Shown here: positions 1 to 8,222 of the stretch, piece by piece
How positions within the stretch are numbered: the first letter of the stretch is position 1
How the letters are laid out: each line of letters opens with the position of its first letter
Origin: an uncultured Clostridia bacterium
Lineage (GTDB): Bacteria; Bacillota; Clostridia; Oscillospirales; Ruminococcaceae
Length of the DNA stretch: 54,026 bases
Direction: 5' to 3'
Assembly (NCBI GenBank): GCA_947589355.1
Contig: CANPZC010000014.1
Location: forward strand, 1-54,026
Made by a program: the position numbers and the translations under genes
The notes under the pieces: model-generated
The model's database searches: none
What the model saw: the letters and a program-made list of their open reading frames with translations, nothing else
Told to the model about the DNA's origin: nothing

Positions 1-51
1 ATGCTCTTTTTTCATTTTCTCACTCTCTGTTACGCTATGTATATTTCATTG

Positions 52-77
52 AATTTTTCTCAAAATATATCCATTTG
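52..77 (+). repeat. Left copy of a 26-bp perfect inverted repeat flanking the integrase
   Basis: The 26 bases at 52-77 (core CTCAAAATATATCCATTTG) are the exact reverse complement of 1383-1408. The two copies lie in opposite orientation on either side of the recombinase gene. Each carries an imperfect dyad, CTCAAA...TTTG, as expected for a tyrosine-recombinase core site. The match stops abruptly at both ends. Confidence 0.75.
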
Positions 78-151
78 CGAAAAAACAGTTATGATTCAAT
101 ATATGGAAGCAGTATTAAATATTAAATTCTCCGAATTGACACATTTATACA

Positions 152-1237
152 CTAAAACAACAGCGCCAATGTATTCATGAGCTTTCGTTCGTGGGTGTTA
201 TCAGGGTGAACATATCTGTTGAGCGTAATATTCACTGTTTTGTGACCGAGGATCTGAGAAAGGGTCTTTACATCGAAGCCGTTTTGAACACAGTTCGTAG
301 CAAAAGTATGCCTGAGCTGATGAAAATTGTGATATGTTACGCCCGATGCCGACAGTATTTTCTTGTAATGATATTGAAAAGCTCTCGGTTCAATTATCCG
401 TTCATTTCCCGACAAAATAAAAGAACCGTCATTCCTTTTAAGCATTTCAAGATACTCAGCAAGAAAATCAGGTATAGCAATAACTCTGAATGAATTTTCA
501 CTTTTGGGAGATGAGATAACGATCTTCGTTTTCTTATTGTCAGCATATTCACCGCCTATCCGCTGAACAGTACACCTCACATACAGCCTTTTGCTTTTCA
601 GATCAACATCCGACCATTTAAGACCGCATAATTCTCCTATCCTCAGTCCCATATACAATGAGAGCAATATCCCTAGGGCATAGCGATCCATATGTTCTTT
701 CAGATAATATACAAGTCTTTTTTGTTCGTCATCATCTAATTTGTTTATATTCTTTTTACTTTTCTTAGGCAGACTGATATTCTTTAATGAGAAATTATAA
801 CCGTATTCTTCATGCGCATATATGAGCATCGACTTAAACACGGTCACAATATCCCTTATATAACTTGCGCTGTAACCTTTGGCAAGCATTTTATCGACAA
901 AAACATTGATACATTTTGCCGTAATATCCACACAAGGCGTGTTACCAAGCTCAGGCAAGATATGCTTTTCAAATTTTGAGCGATAATTCACATAAGTAGA
1001 CTCTTTTACCCTGTTTCTTACCGCCGTGAGCCATTCACGATATAACTCTGAAATGCTTTTGCACTCTGTACTTTTGTATCTTTCTTCAAGTGCTGTTCCT
1101 ATCTGTACTTTTCTGAGTGCCTCGTCATAGCTTTTTCCGTAAACGTACTGATAGATAAGTTTTCCGTTATCTCTGCGACCGATAACGAATCTGCCCATAA
1201 ATCTGCCGTCTTTCCTTTTGGTGATACTGTTGTTCAT
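152..1237 (-). CDS. Tyrosine recombinase / phage-type integrase
   Basis: A 361-residue site-specific recombinase that should cut and rejoin DNA through a covalent phosphotyrosine. The N-terminus (about 1-50, with RKDGRFMG) resembles the arm-binding domain of Tn916-type integrases. Residues about 58-150 form the helical core-binding domain, followed by the catalytic domain. The full active set is visible: Arg199 in MGLRIGE, Lys245 in SPKSENSF, His306 and Arg309 in HQLRHTF, His332 in LGHKT, and nucleophile Tyr342 in NRYVH. A good AGGAGAG site precedes the ATG. No excisionase or relaxase gene is visible nearby. The gene sits alone between inverted 26-bp repeats, so it may invert its own segment rather than, or as well as, mobilise an island. 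The family call is certain; the substrate is inferred. Confidence 0.93.
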   Translation of the reverse strand: MNNSITKRKDGRFMGRFVIGRRDNGKLIYQYVYGKSYDEALRKVQIGTALEERYKSTECKSISELYREWLTAVRNRVKESTYVNYRSKFEKHILPELGNTPCVDITAKCINVFVDKMLAKGYSASYIRDIVTVFKSMLIYAHEEYGYNFSLKNISLPKKSKKNINKLDDDEQKRLVYYLKEHMDRYALGILLSLYMGLRIGELCGLKWSDVDLKSKRLYVRCTVQRIGGEYADNKKTKIVISSPKSENSFRVIAIPDFLAEYLEMLKRNDGSFILSGNERIIEPRAFQYHYKKILSASGVTYHNFHQLRHTFATNCVQNGFDVKTLSQILGHKTVNITLNRYVHPDNTHERKLMNTLALLF

Positions 1238-1382
1238 ATTAACTCTCCTCTTGATATGTGTATTTTATCCAAATTGTCAAAATGAAATATATTACTTTTA
1301 TACAAACATAGAAAATGTTATTGAAAAACATCTCAAATTATGTTAATATAATTATATCATCATTTTATATATCATTGTATCT

Positions 1383-1408
1383 CAAATGGATATATTTTGA
1401 GAAAAATT
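1383..1408 (-). repeat. Right copy of the 26-bp inverted repeat
   Basis: This is the exact reverse complement of 52-77 and lies about 145 bp upstream of the integrase start codon. It contains the dyad CTCAAA-(9 nt)-TTTGAG, the more symmetric of the two copies. Confidence 0.75.
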
Positions 1409-1442
1409 GATATGTATTAGACGTATCATTTTACAAGAGCAT

Positions 1443-1483
1443 AATAACAAAAAGCCTGATTTGCCAATGCGGCAGATCAGGCC
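1443..1483 (-). terminator. Rho-independent terminator of the two-gene cassette
   Basis: On the minus strand GCCTGATCTGCC and GGCAAATCAGGC form a stem of about 12 bp with one mismatch and a 5-nt loop, followed by TTTTTGTTATT. It begins 17 nt after the stop codon of the 1500-2948 gene. Confidence 0.85.
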
Positions 1484-1499
1484 TTAGTTTATCAAAAGA

Positions 1500-2948
1500 T
1501 CAGTTCATAACATACCCTATTTTATTTACTCCTATAACTCCGCGACGAAGCACGGTAAGTTCAACGGTTTCATATTCGGTTTTATCTATAGCAGCAGTCT
1601 GCATTTGTGTTCTCGCAATATCGGTACGTTCTATCTGTGTCCGCGGTATTGGGATAGTTTCTACGCCAAGTTCATGGAGGACTTCTTCAGGCAGTTCGTA
1701 ATCCTGATCAACTAGTCCAAAGCAGGTAAAGCCGGTATCCACACAGAATGATATAAACTTCTTTTTTCCGATGTTGTATGCGACACTGAATGACGTGCCG
1801 ATCAGACTGCCGAGTAAGTACCCTATAACAGGCAATTCAAAACCGAGCGCCTGACCGATAGCGCCGCCAATATGTGCGCCGAGCAGATAACCGCTTGATA
1901 TAACGGCTGTATCAACAAATGCTGCACCCATCTGCTGTGCATTCATTTTACCGGCAGCAACAAGAATGCTGTTCTTTACAGTTTGCATAGCAACGGCAAC
2001 GATTGAACCAAGAACAGGTGGCGCAATTCCTTTAAGCGCCGTGCCGAATGACCCTTTCAGGCACATTATTTCAAGTGAAGCTGATACCGACCCGCGAATA
2101 AATCCTTCAGCACCTGCCGAGATACCTTTGATGCCCATGCTCTTTATTTGCTGGATATCAATTTCACCGTTTTTAATTAGAAAATCAACTGCTTTTATAA
2201 TTTCGGGAGCAAGCTGTAATGCAACAGATATCGCTGCGGCAGAAACACCGGCACTCATAGCCTGTTTCAGCATATATCTAGGTGTTATCTCACTGTTAGC
2301 TGTTACGCCATGTTCTTCTGCTTTGAATTTTTGCTCCTTGCTTTCCTCAGCTATATTATCAAGATTTTCTCTTGTTACGCCCTTAGAGCTAACACCCTTA
2401 TCGTTTGTTATTTTGTCGGTAAGTTCTGAACCTGTCTCGGAATAGGCTTCGGACACATCAGAACGGATAGGTTTGTTTCTCAATGCTTCGCGGTGAGCAA
2501 CTTCTTTTGCTTCAGCAAGCTGGTCGGAAGGAACGAGTCTTCCCTGACCGTGATAGCTTGCTTTGCCGGTTTCAGCGTCCAATCTTGCCTGCGCTTTGAT
2601 GGTTTGTTCGGCAGTAGCATATGACTTTGCACTATACAACTTGCCCGAATCAAGCTGAATATCAACAGAATTTTTTCCGTTACTGTGCAATGTAGATGCA
2701 AAGTCTGATGAGCCGGACGCTGCCGCATTGACATTGAATGTACCTGCCGACCATTCCTCGAGCATATAGCCCTGTAGCTGTTTGGCTCCCAAATTTCTGT
2801 AGGGATGATTATTTATGTTGTATTCAAGCTGTCTGATAGAAGATTCTACCCTGCTTACATACTCCTGTCCCAAATAGGCAGAAAGATCAGCGCCCATTAT
2901 TTTTGCGGCAAAGTCCCAGCCTTCCTGCATTTCGGATCTTGACTGCAT
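1500..2948 (-). CDS. Unknown protein with glycine-rich hydrophobic (membrane-inserting?) domain
   Basis: A 482-residue protein I cannot assign to a named family. Residues about 1-160 look soluble and contain SVDIQLDSGKLYSAKSY (about 94-110). Its Asp96 and Lys108, with Glu64/65 upstream, are faintly reminiscent of a PD-(D/E)xK core, but this is weak. Residues about 160-220 are polar and linker-like. Residues about 225-400 are rich in Gly, Ala and hydrophobics with small-residue spacing (GAHIGGAIGQALGF, GYLLGSLIG near 357-384), as in glycine-zipper or pore-forming segments. A polar, Thr-rich tail follows. GAGGT precedes the ATG. It lies 11 nt behind the 233-residue gene, so the two are co-transcribed. 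One plausible reading is an effector that acts on membranes or DNA, but no activity is established. Base composition is nearer the host than the flanking AT-rich DNA. Confidence 0.6.
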   Translation of the reverse strand: MQSRSEMQEGWDFAAKIMGADLSAYLGQEYVSRVESSIRQLEYNINNHPYRNLGAKQLQGYMLEEWSAGTFNVNAAASGSSDFASTLHSNGKNSVDIQLDSGKLYSAKSYATAEQTIKAQARLDAETGKASYHGQGRLVPSDQLAEAKEVAHREALRNKPIRSDVSEAYSETGSELTDKITNDKGVSSKGVTRENLDNIAEESKEQKFKAEEHGVTANSEITPRYMLKQAMSAGVSAAAISVALQLAPEIIKAVDFLIKNGEIDIQQIKSMGIKGISAGAEGFIRGSVSASLEIMCLKGSFGTALKGIAPPVLGSIVAVAMQTVKNSILVAAGKMNAQQMGAAFVDTAVISSGYLLGAHIGGAIGQALGFELPVIGYLLGSLIGTSFSVAYNIGKKKFISFCVDTGFTCFGLVDQDYELPEEVLHELGVETIPIPRTQIERTDIARTQMQTAAIDKTEYETVELTVLRRGVIGVNKIGYVMN

Positions 2949-2959
2949 CAGTTTTTACC

Positions 2960-3661
2960 TCACAAATTCATAAACTTTTCAAGCCAATCATTATACATAT
3001 TGACTACCCCATAAAACAGCATCTGCCGTTTCATCAATGATTTATTTCTGAACAATTCTTCTGACTTTATTGCTACTTTAGCGCTTACCTTTCCGGTAAC
3101 ATCAGAAATTTTAGTAACTGCCTTCTTAGCGGCTTTTAGAATATTGACCTTCTTGCTATTCTCTTGATCGCTATTGTCAGATTCATCGGCAGCCTGCAAA
3201 GACATCTCAGCAGATTCTTCGGTTTGCTGGTCTGTGCCGGTAGTCGCTATGCTCTCTTTATCAGCCTTTAGAAGGTCCGGTACTGGCAGCGCAGATAGTT
3301 TATCAAGAAAAGCATCATAATCTTCGCGAGTAGTGAGGACTTTAGTATCTGCAAATACGACTCCCTGATTGCCTGCCCACCCAAACTTGACACCGTACTC
3401 ATCAAATTTTACGTCAATAATGGGAGTCAGTTCGTCTGTGCCCTTTACATCACCGAGGAACAGGATCTTTCCCTGCAAGTTCCCTGCCGCTTTATTTGCA
3501 AGCCACACTTTTTCAGTCCAAGACACTATATTGACAGAATCGTCTCTTGTTCCTACGACAGACTGTTCGGTATCATCATTGGTCTCAACTAACTTCTTCA
3601 GCTGGTTCACAAGCAGTTCGTCTTTGTAGACAACAATTAAAGTTTTCTTTGTATCAAACAT
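2960..3661 (-). CDS. Unknown partner protein, first gene of the two-gene cassette
   Basis: A 233-residue protein of unknown family. The N-terminus (KTLIVVYKDELLVNQLKKLV) reads as a beta-strand then a helix, and about 60-135 has further alternating strands and helices (GKILFLGDVKG, EYGVKFGWAG). This suggests a small Rossmann-like alpha/beta domain of receiver or TIR-like size, without recognisable catalytic residues. Residues about 140-175 are an acidic, Ser/Gln-rich disordered linker. Residues about 175-233 are basic and end in an aromatic amphipathic helix (FYGVVNMYNDWLEKFMNL) that could touch the downstream protein or a membrane. AAGGAGA precedes the ATG. It is transcribed first, just ahead of the 482-residue gene, which suggests a sensor, adaptor or immunity role; that role is inference. 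Confidence 0.6.
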   Translation of the reverse strand: MFDTKKTLIVVYKDELLVNQLKKLVETNDDTEQSVVGTRDDSVNIVSWTEKVWLANKAAGNLQGKILFLGDVKGTDELTPIIDVKFDEYGVKFGWAGNQGVVFADTKVLTTREDYDAFLDKLSALPVPDLLKADKESIATTGTDQQTEESAEMSLQAADESDNSDQENSKKVNILKAAKKAVTKISDVTGKVSAKVAIKSEELFRNKSLMKRQMLFYGVVNMYNDWLEKFMNL

Positions 3662-3731
3662 ATGTATTCTCCTTGCTTTTAAATTCAGGCAGCAACAAAG
3701 CTGTTTTTGCCAAATTGAAATATCTGAATTT

Positions 3732-3760
3732 ATTATACATTATTTTTTAAAGAAAGTAAA
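3732..3760 (-). promoter_or_regulatory. Candidate promoter of the two-gene cassette
   Basis: On the minus strand a perfect TATAAT (3732-3737) lies 17 nt from TTTACT (3755-3760), about 70 nt upstream of the first gene. The -10 is perfect; the -35 is weak. Confidence 0.45.
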
Positions 3761-3814
3761 GACCGGTTTATTAAAATTCTACAATGATCATATTCAGAAA
3801 CACTTCACTGTCGT

Positions 3815-3872
3815 TGCGCTGCCATTAGGTTCTATTGCCAATGGCGTGCAGGTTCAAGTCCTGTTGCTATGT
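3815..3872 (+). other. tRNA-Leu-like 3' fragment (possible attachment-site remnant)
   Basis: GCAGGTTCAAGTCCTGT at 3848-3864 is a textbook T-arm: a 5-bp stem with one G-T pair and the loop TTCAAGT. It is preceded by GCCAATGGCGTG, as in the long variable arm of class II tRNAs such as tRNA-Leu. The D-arm and the 5' acceptor strand are not found upstream, and the 3' side does not end in a clean acceptor. It is therefore not an intact tRNA, but the kind of fragment left at an island boundary. Confidence 0.5.
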
Positions 3873-3964
3873 AGGATAATGAATTTTCTCCTGCAACGTA
3901 AAAAGACTAGCAGGTGCTTACTGGTGCTAATTCTTTGCATTTCACCGCTGTGCAAACCATAATT

Positions 3965-4000
3965 GCTCCACCATCTGCTACCAGTGTCACTCGGTGGAGC
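3965..4000 (+). repeat. 8-bp perfect inverted repeat (hairpin) in non-coding DNA
   Basis: GCTCCACC at 3965-3972 pairs perfectly with GGTGGAGC at 3993-4000 across a 20-nt loop. There is no U-tract and no adjacent gene, so it is not an obvious terminator. It could belong to a decayed mobile element or a small RNA. Confidence 0.4.
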
Positions 4001-5419
4001 TGACTGCTCATTTTAGCTTTCACTGATGATCTGATGATCTATTACCTTGTCTATGGCTTTGATTATAGCGCTATACATAGTAATTAAGTTACCACTTTAA
4101 GTAGATAATTGAATTGACAATTAACTATAATCTATTCCAAATCAAAACTAATTCTTCTCCATTACTTCGGAAAAGTATTACATTATATCAGATAACAGCT
4201 TTTGAAATATAAGACGAGTGAAATTGGGCGGAATGATCACAGTATACACCATAATCACAAATGTATGGCAGTATAGAGTTAAGAATAAATTAGACTTTTC
4301 ATTGCCATTACTAGTTTTACTTCATTTATTTAACAATAACATACTTATATAATGGAAAAACTCGTGTCATCACATTTATATAATGATTGATCGTTTTTCG
4401 TATAAATGATGTGCTTTCGAAAAAGTACTTTTGTGATTTTGCAATGCATTGGTAAAAGTTAATAATTACTATAATTCAAAACACATTGACTCTAAAACGC
4501 AATTCTTTGAAATATATTTAGTAATCTTCAGTAAGATACTGATTGCGCATTGAAGAATAGATACATATATATATTAACCATACAAATTTTGACAGTTTTC
4601 AAAGTATCAACATTTACTTTTGGAAAATATAACGTTTAGAATTGATTTTAAAAAGAGTTTTATATTAATATTTTCGAATGAATTTTATATTAACATATAA
4701 TTAATTTATTTTTTCGTGAAATTTTGGCAAAATTCTGCAATATCTATTGAATTTTGATCGCCGATATGCTATAATATAATAAATTCATTATATATTGTTT
4801 GGAAAGTGATAGGCTTCAATTTAATTACAACTGAGTGCAGGTGCTCAATGAAAGAGAAATGTTAATATCTTTGCAGCAACTGTGGTTCTTATTTGATAGA
4901 AAAAGCGCAATATGAACTTAAACAATAATAATTTGTTTATGGCAGTTTTAAATCAGTGATATCTATGTTTGGATGGAAGTAAATATCAACATACTCTCAT
5001 CAACACAATATAACGACTCGGAAAAATTATATAAAAATTATCAATTCTATTATTTATCTGATTATCAATCCAGTAATTAGGTATTATAATTAAATAAATA
5101 TTAATTGTGCTAGCAATACTGGCGATGCTCTTTTTTAGAGATTCACTGACACTTTATATTGAATTATTCTAATATAACAGTTCTTAAAAATGATATGAAC
5201 AACCACGCCTGTTAGCTTTAAATACGAAATTTAGCTGTCATTTAATTGGTGAAAATGTTATGAATGTTAATACTTATAATGTAATGATATTCCTCAAAAA
5301 TGCTCAAATATTTGTTTGGAGAATTTAGCATTTAGCAAGTATTTTGCATCAATAATAAAGCAAATACACAGTTATATCCAAAGATTTTCAATAATCTCTT
5401 AGAAAGCGGGTACAGATAT
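4001..5419. other. Very AT-rich region without recognisable genes
   Basis: About 1.4 kb with no credible coding frame. It consists mostly of A/T runs and short degenerate repeats. I see no tRNA, CRISPR array or insertion-sequence end. A CTCAAA...TTTGGAG dyad at 5303-5321 loosely resembles the dyad in the integrase-flanking repeats. The composition is far lower in G+C than the housekeeping part, which fits decayed or acquired DNA. Confidence 0.6.
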
Positions 5420-6346
5420 ATGAGAATATATAAGCACTATAATAAAAAGAGTTTTATGACCCTATTTAATGGAGATTGCGCAAAGCTTTTTACAGAAATT
5501 CCTGACGAATATATAGATTTAATTATTACATCACCGCCATACTGTATGAAAAAAAGTTATGAAGATCCAAAAGCAGATATTGAAACATTTAAAAAGCTTC
5601 ATAAAAAAATTCTTGGCGATATATATAGGGTTTTAAAACCAGGAGGCAGTATATGCTGGCAGATTGGTTATCATGTTACAAATGCTTGCATTACTCCACT
5701 AGATTACTTAGTATATGAAATATTTACAGAGAATAATGATAAACTAAAACAACCACTAATATTAAGAAATCGAATAATATGGACTTTTGGTCATGGATTA
5801 AATAGCACACAGCGATTTAGTGGTAGGCACGAAATGATTTTGTGGTTTACAAAGGGAGAAAAATATGATTTCAACCTGGATTGTGTTCGTGTACCTCAAA
5901 AATACCCCGGCAAAAGATATTATAAAGGTGAACACAAAGGTGAGCTTAGCGGAAATCCTCAAGGGAAAAATCCTTCAGATGTTTGGGATATTCCTAATGT
6001 TAAAGCAAATCATATTGAGAAAACTGAGCATCCATGTCAATTCCCAGTTGCAATCCCCCAACGCCTAATTAGAGCATTAACAAATCCAGATGGGATAATA
6101 TTAGATCCATTTATGGGATCTGGATCGTCTGCACTTGCGGCGTTTGTTGAAAATCGTAGATTTATCGGAGCGGAAATTCAGCAGAACTATTATAATTTGA
6201 CTGTAAAGAGAATTGAAAATGCCATTAGAGGTAATATAAAGATTAGAGAAGATGTACCAGCTATGACACCAAACACAAATACAGCTGTAGCTAAATTACC
6301 AGAGGAGTTTCGTATAGTACGGGAGTGTAAAAATGAAGAAAGCTAA
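5420..6346 (+). CDS. Beta-class DNA methyltransferase (N4-cytosine/N6-adenine type)
   Basis: A 308-residue S-adenosylmethionine-dependent DNA methyltransferase. Catalytic motif IV, TSPPY, lies at 37-41 and SAM-binding motif I, DPFMGSGSS, at about 229-237. This IV-before-I order defines the beta class. The form SPPY is commonest in N4-cytosine enzymes, but N6-adenine enzymes also occur, so the modified base is not decided. A target-recognition region likely lies between the motifs. The stop overlaps the next start by 14 nt, so it is translated with the DGQHR gene. The Shine-Dalgarno sequence before the first ATG is weak, and a start at Met13 is possible. The gene is AT-rich relative to the chromosome. 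In context it is the probable protective modification activity of a restriction-like module. Confidence 0.88.
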   Translation: MRIYKHYNKKSFMTLFNGDCAKLFTEIPDEYIDLIITSPPYCMKKSYEDPKADIETFKKLHKKILGDIYRVLKPGGSICWQIGYHVTNACITPLDYLVYEIFTENNDKLKQPLILRNRIIWTFGHGLNSTQRFSGRHEMILWFTKGEKYDFNLDCVRVPQKYPGKRYYKGEHKGELSGNPQGKNPSDVWDIPNVKANHIEKTEHPCQFPVAIPQRLIRALTNPDGIILDPFMGSGSSALAAFVENRRFIGAEIQQNYYNLTVKRIENAIRGNIKIREDVPAMTPNTNTAVAKLPEEFRIVRECKNEES

Positions 6347-8075
6347 AAAAATAAGGAAACAAGCACCATATACCGATAAGATGCGATTACAACGAGAAAA
6401 AGCTGCATTTAAGACAAAAATTAGAAATATTTTTACTGGCGCGGGATTTATATACATACCAACAAATGGCAAAGAAATGACTATTGGGCTTCGAAAAGTA
6501 GAGATAGATTCATTATTTATTTTTGATAATATTTGGCTAGTTTGTGAAGATACGGTAAAAACTAGCGAAATTCGAGATCATATCCGAACTAAGAACGAGT
6601 CTTTTGGTGAAATAAAGAAAAATCTGTCCGAATTTATTCAAAAACTAACATATTTATTTCCTGAACATACTGACATACTTAACAAATTTAATACTAGTCG
6701 TATAAAAATATTTGGATTATACATTTCAAAGAATTACTTATCTCTCTGCAAGACAGATTATGACCTTTTTAGCAACTTAAAATTTGTGGAGCCACAAACT
6801 TTGGGATATTTTCAATGGTTGGTAAAGGGCATTAAGCTTTCTGCAAAAAATGAAATATTTAGGTTTTTAGACCTAAAATCTAAAGATATTGGAATGATTT
6901 CGAGTTCGAGTGGAAGTGCTGAGATTACTGCACCCATTATTTACCCCAGAGAATTCACTGGTCTTAAGAATAAAGTGCGCATAGTTTCTTTTATGATGTC
7001 TGCCGAGGACTTATTAAACACTTGTTATGTGCTTAGAAAAGACAATTGGGAAGAATCAATTTGGTTATATCAAAGACTTATTGATAATAACAGACTTAAA
7101 CAAGTAAGAAACTTTATTGAAAAAAAGGGTGAGGCTTTTTATAATGACATAATTGTAGCCTTGCCAGATGAAGTCGCATTTAAAGATGATGAAGGTCATT
7201 TCAAAACCATTGAAGAAATAAGTGGCTTAGAAGGAAATTGCCAACTGATATTACCAAAGGAGTTAAATTCTATTTGCGTAATTGATGGTCAACATCGCAT
7301 TTTTGCTCATTATGAAAGCGGTGTTGACAGTACCCAGGAGCGCAAAATTGCAACATTAAGAAAGCAACTTCATCTTTTAGTTACAGGCTTAGTATTTCCA
7401 AAGGATATGAAACTTGAGGAAAGAGCTAAAATTCAAAGTGAAATTTTTGACGATATTAACTCGAATGCAAAAGCAGTTCCTCAAAATATCCTTTTGCAAA
7501 TCAAGCGAATTAAAAACCCCATTGCCGACGAAAGTCTTGCACAATTCGTTATTGAAAGGCTTAATAAAGAAGGCATATTTAAAAATATGCTTCAAATTTC
7601 CGCGCTAGATGTAGGAAAAATAAAGACTGCATCAATTGTTAGATTTGCACTTAGATATCTTGTCACCATATCACCTTCTGATGGCAAACAGAGTTTGTTT
7701 AATTATTGGACTGGTAACAAGTACGAATTACTTGAATCCAATGAAAAAGCGATTAAGGACTATACGTCTTTTTGTGCCACTTCAATTCGAAATTACTTTG
7801 GAGCCATTTATAAAAATCTAAAAGCCGATTGGGATAATCCAGAATCAAAACTTTTAACTGTCATAGCTTTGAATGGATTTATTATTGCCTTTACCAGGCA
7901 GTTGAAAATTAATGGTGTAAATAATTTTGATTACTATGATAAAGTATTTACTGGTTGGAAGTTTGATTTTTCAAAAGAAGGTTTCCCTTATACCTCTAGT
8001 CAATACAGAAAATTTTCGACTGAAATCTTAAAAGGAGCATTTGGAATTTCTGAAGAAATTGTTGAAACATTATAA
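6333..8075 (+). CDS. DGQHR-domain protein (DndB-like), with N-terminal nuclease-fold-like domain
   Basis: A 580-residue protein carrying the signature DGQHR at 318-322 (VIDGQHRIFAH), then FDDINSNAKAVPQNIL (about 372-387), which is typical of the DGQHR family. That family includes DndB, a regulator of DNA phosphorothioation, and proteins linked to mobile elements and defence loci. Residues about 25-100 look like a separate alpha/beta domain: VEIDSLFIFDNIWLVCEDTVKT resembles the D...E-x-K core of restriction endonucleases, but Lys is displaced (CEDTVK), so it may be inactive. The family's biochemical role is not settled; DNA binding or regulation is likely. The start has a GGGAG site inside the methyltransferase gene, and the 14-nt overlap implies translational coupling. 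No dndCDE, ssp or pbe genes are nearby. Confidence 0.82.
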   Translation: MKKAKKIRKQAPYTDKMRLQREKAAFKTKIRNIFTGAGFIYIPTNGKEMTIGLRKVEIDSLFIFDNIWLVCEDTVKTSEIRDHIRTKNESFGEIKKNLSEFIQKLTYLFPEHTDILNKFNTSRIKIFGLYISKNYLSLCKTDYDLFSNLKFVEPQTLGYFQWLVKGIKLSAKNEIFRFLDLKSKDIGMISSSSGSAEITAPIIYPREFTGLKNKVRIVSFMMSAEDLLNTCYVLRKDNWEESIWLYQRLIDNNRLKQVRNFIEKKGEAFYNDIIVALPDEVAFKDDEGHFKTIEEISGLEGNCQLILPKELNSICVIDGQHRIFAHYESGVDSTQERKIATLRKQLHLLVTGLVFPKDMKLEERAKIQSEIFDDINSNAKAVPQNILLQIKRIKNPIADESLAQFVIERLNKEGIFKNMLQISALDVGKIKTASIVRFALRYLVTISPSDGKQSLFNYWTGNKYELLESNEKAIKDYTSFCATSIRNYFGAIYKNLKADWDNPESKLLTVIALNGFIIAFTRQLKINGVNNFDYYDKVFTGWKFDFSKEGFPYTSSQYRKFSTEILKGAFGISEEIVETL

Positions 8076-8125
8076 TATAGTAATCATTACTTAAAAGGAA
8101 TGATCTGGTAACAATATAAAAATCC

Positions 8126-8154
8126 TTGATTATTAGTCGATATTATGATATACT
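8126..8154 (+). promoter_or_regulatory. Candidate promoter of the nuclease-like gene
   Basis: TTGATT (8126-8131) and TATACT (8149-8154) are 17 nt apart, in the 147-bp gap between the DGQHR gene and the next gene. This would let the nuclease candidate be expressed separately from the methyltransferase. Confidence 0.5.
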
Positions 8155-8222
8155 ATTATTCAATGATAGTATTTTCATATAAAAGAAGATTGATATAACG
8201 ATTTACAAAACAGGTGAAGATA

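Noticed and set aside
1966-2445. Open frame of 159 codons on the plus strand opposite the 482-residue gene
   Set aside because: It has no ribosome site and no recognisable protein. It is antisense to a frame with a good Shine-Dalgarno sequence and its own terminator.
3815-3872. Intact tRNA gene
   Set aside because: Only the T-arm and part of a variable arm are convincing; no D-arm or matching acceptor strand was found.
4561-4720. AT repeats suggesting a replication origin or CRISPR-like array
   Set aside because: There are no regularly spaced repeats, no DnaA boxes and no neighbouring replication or cas genes.
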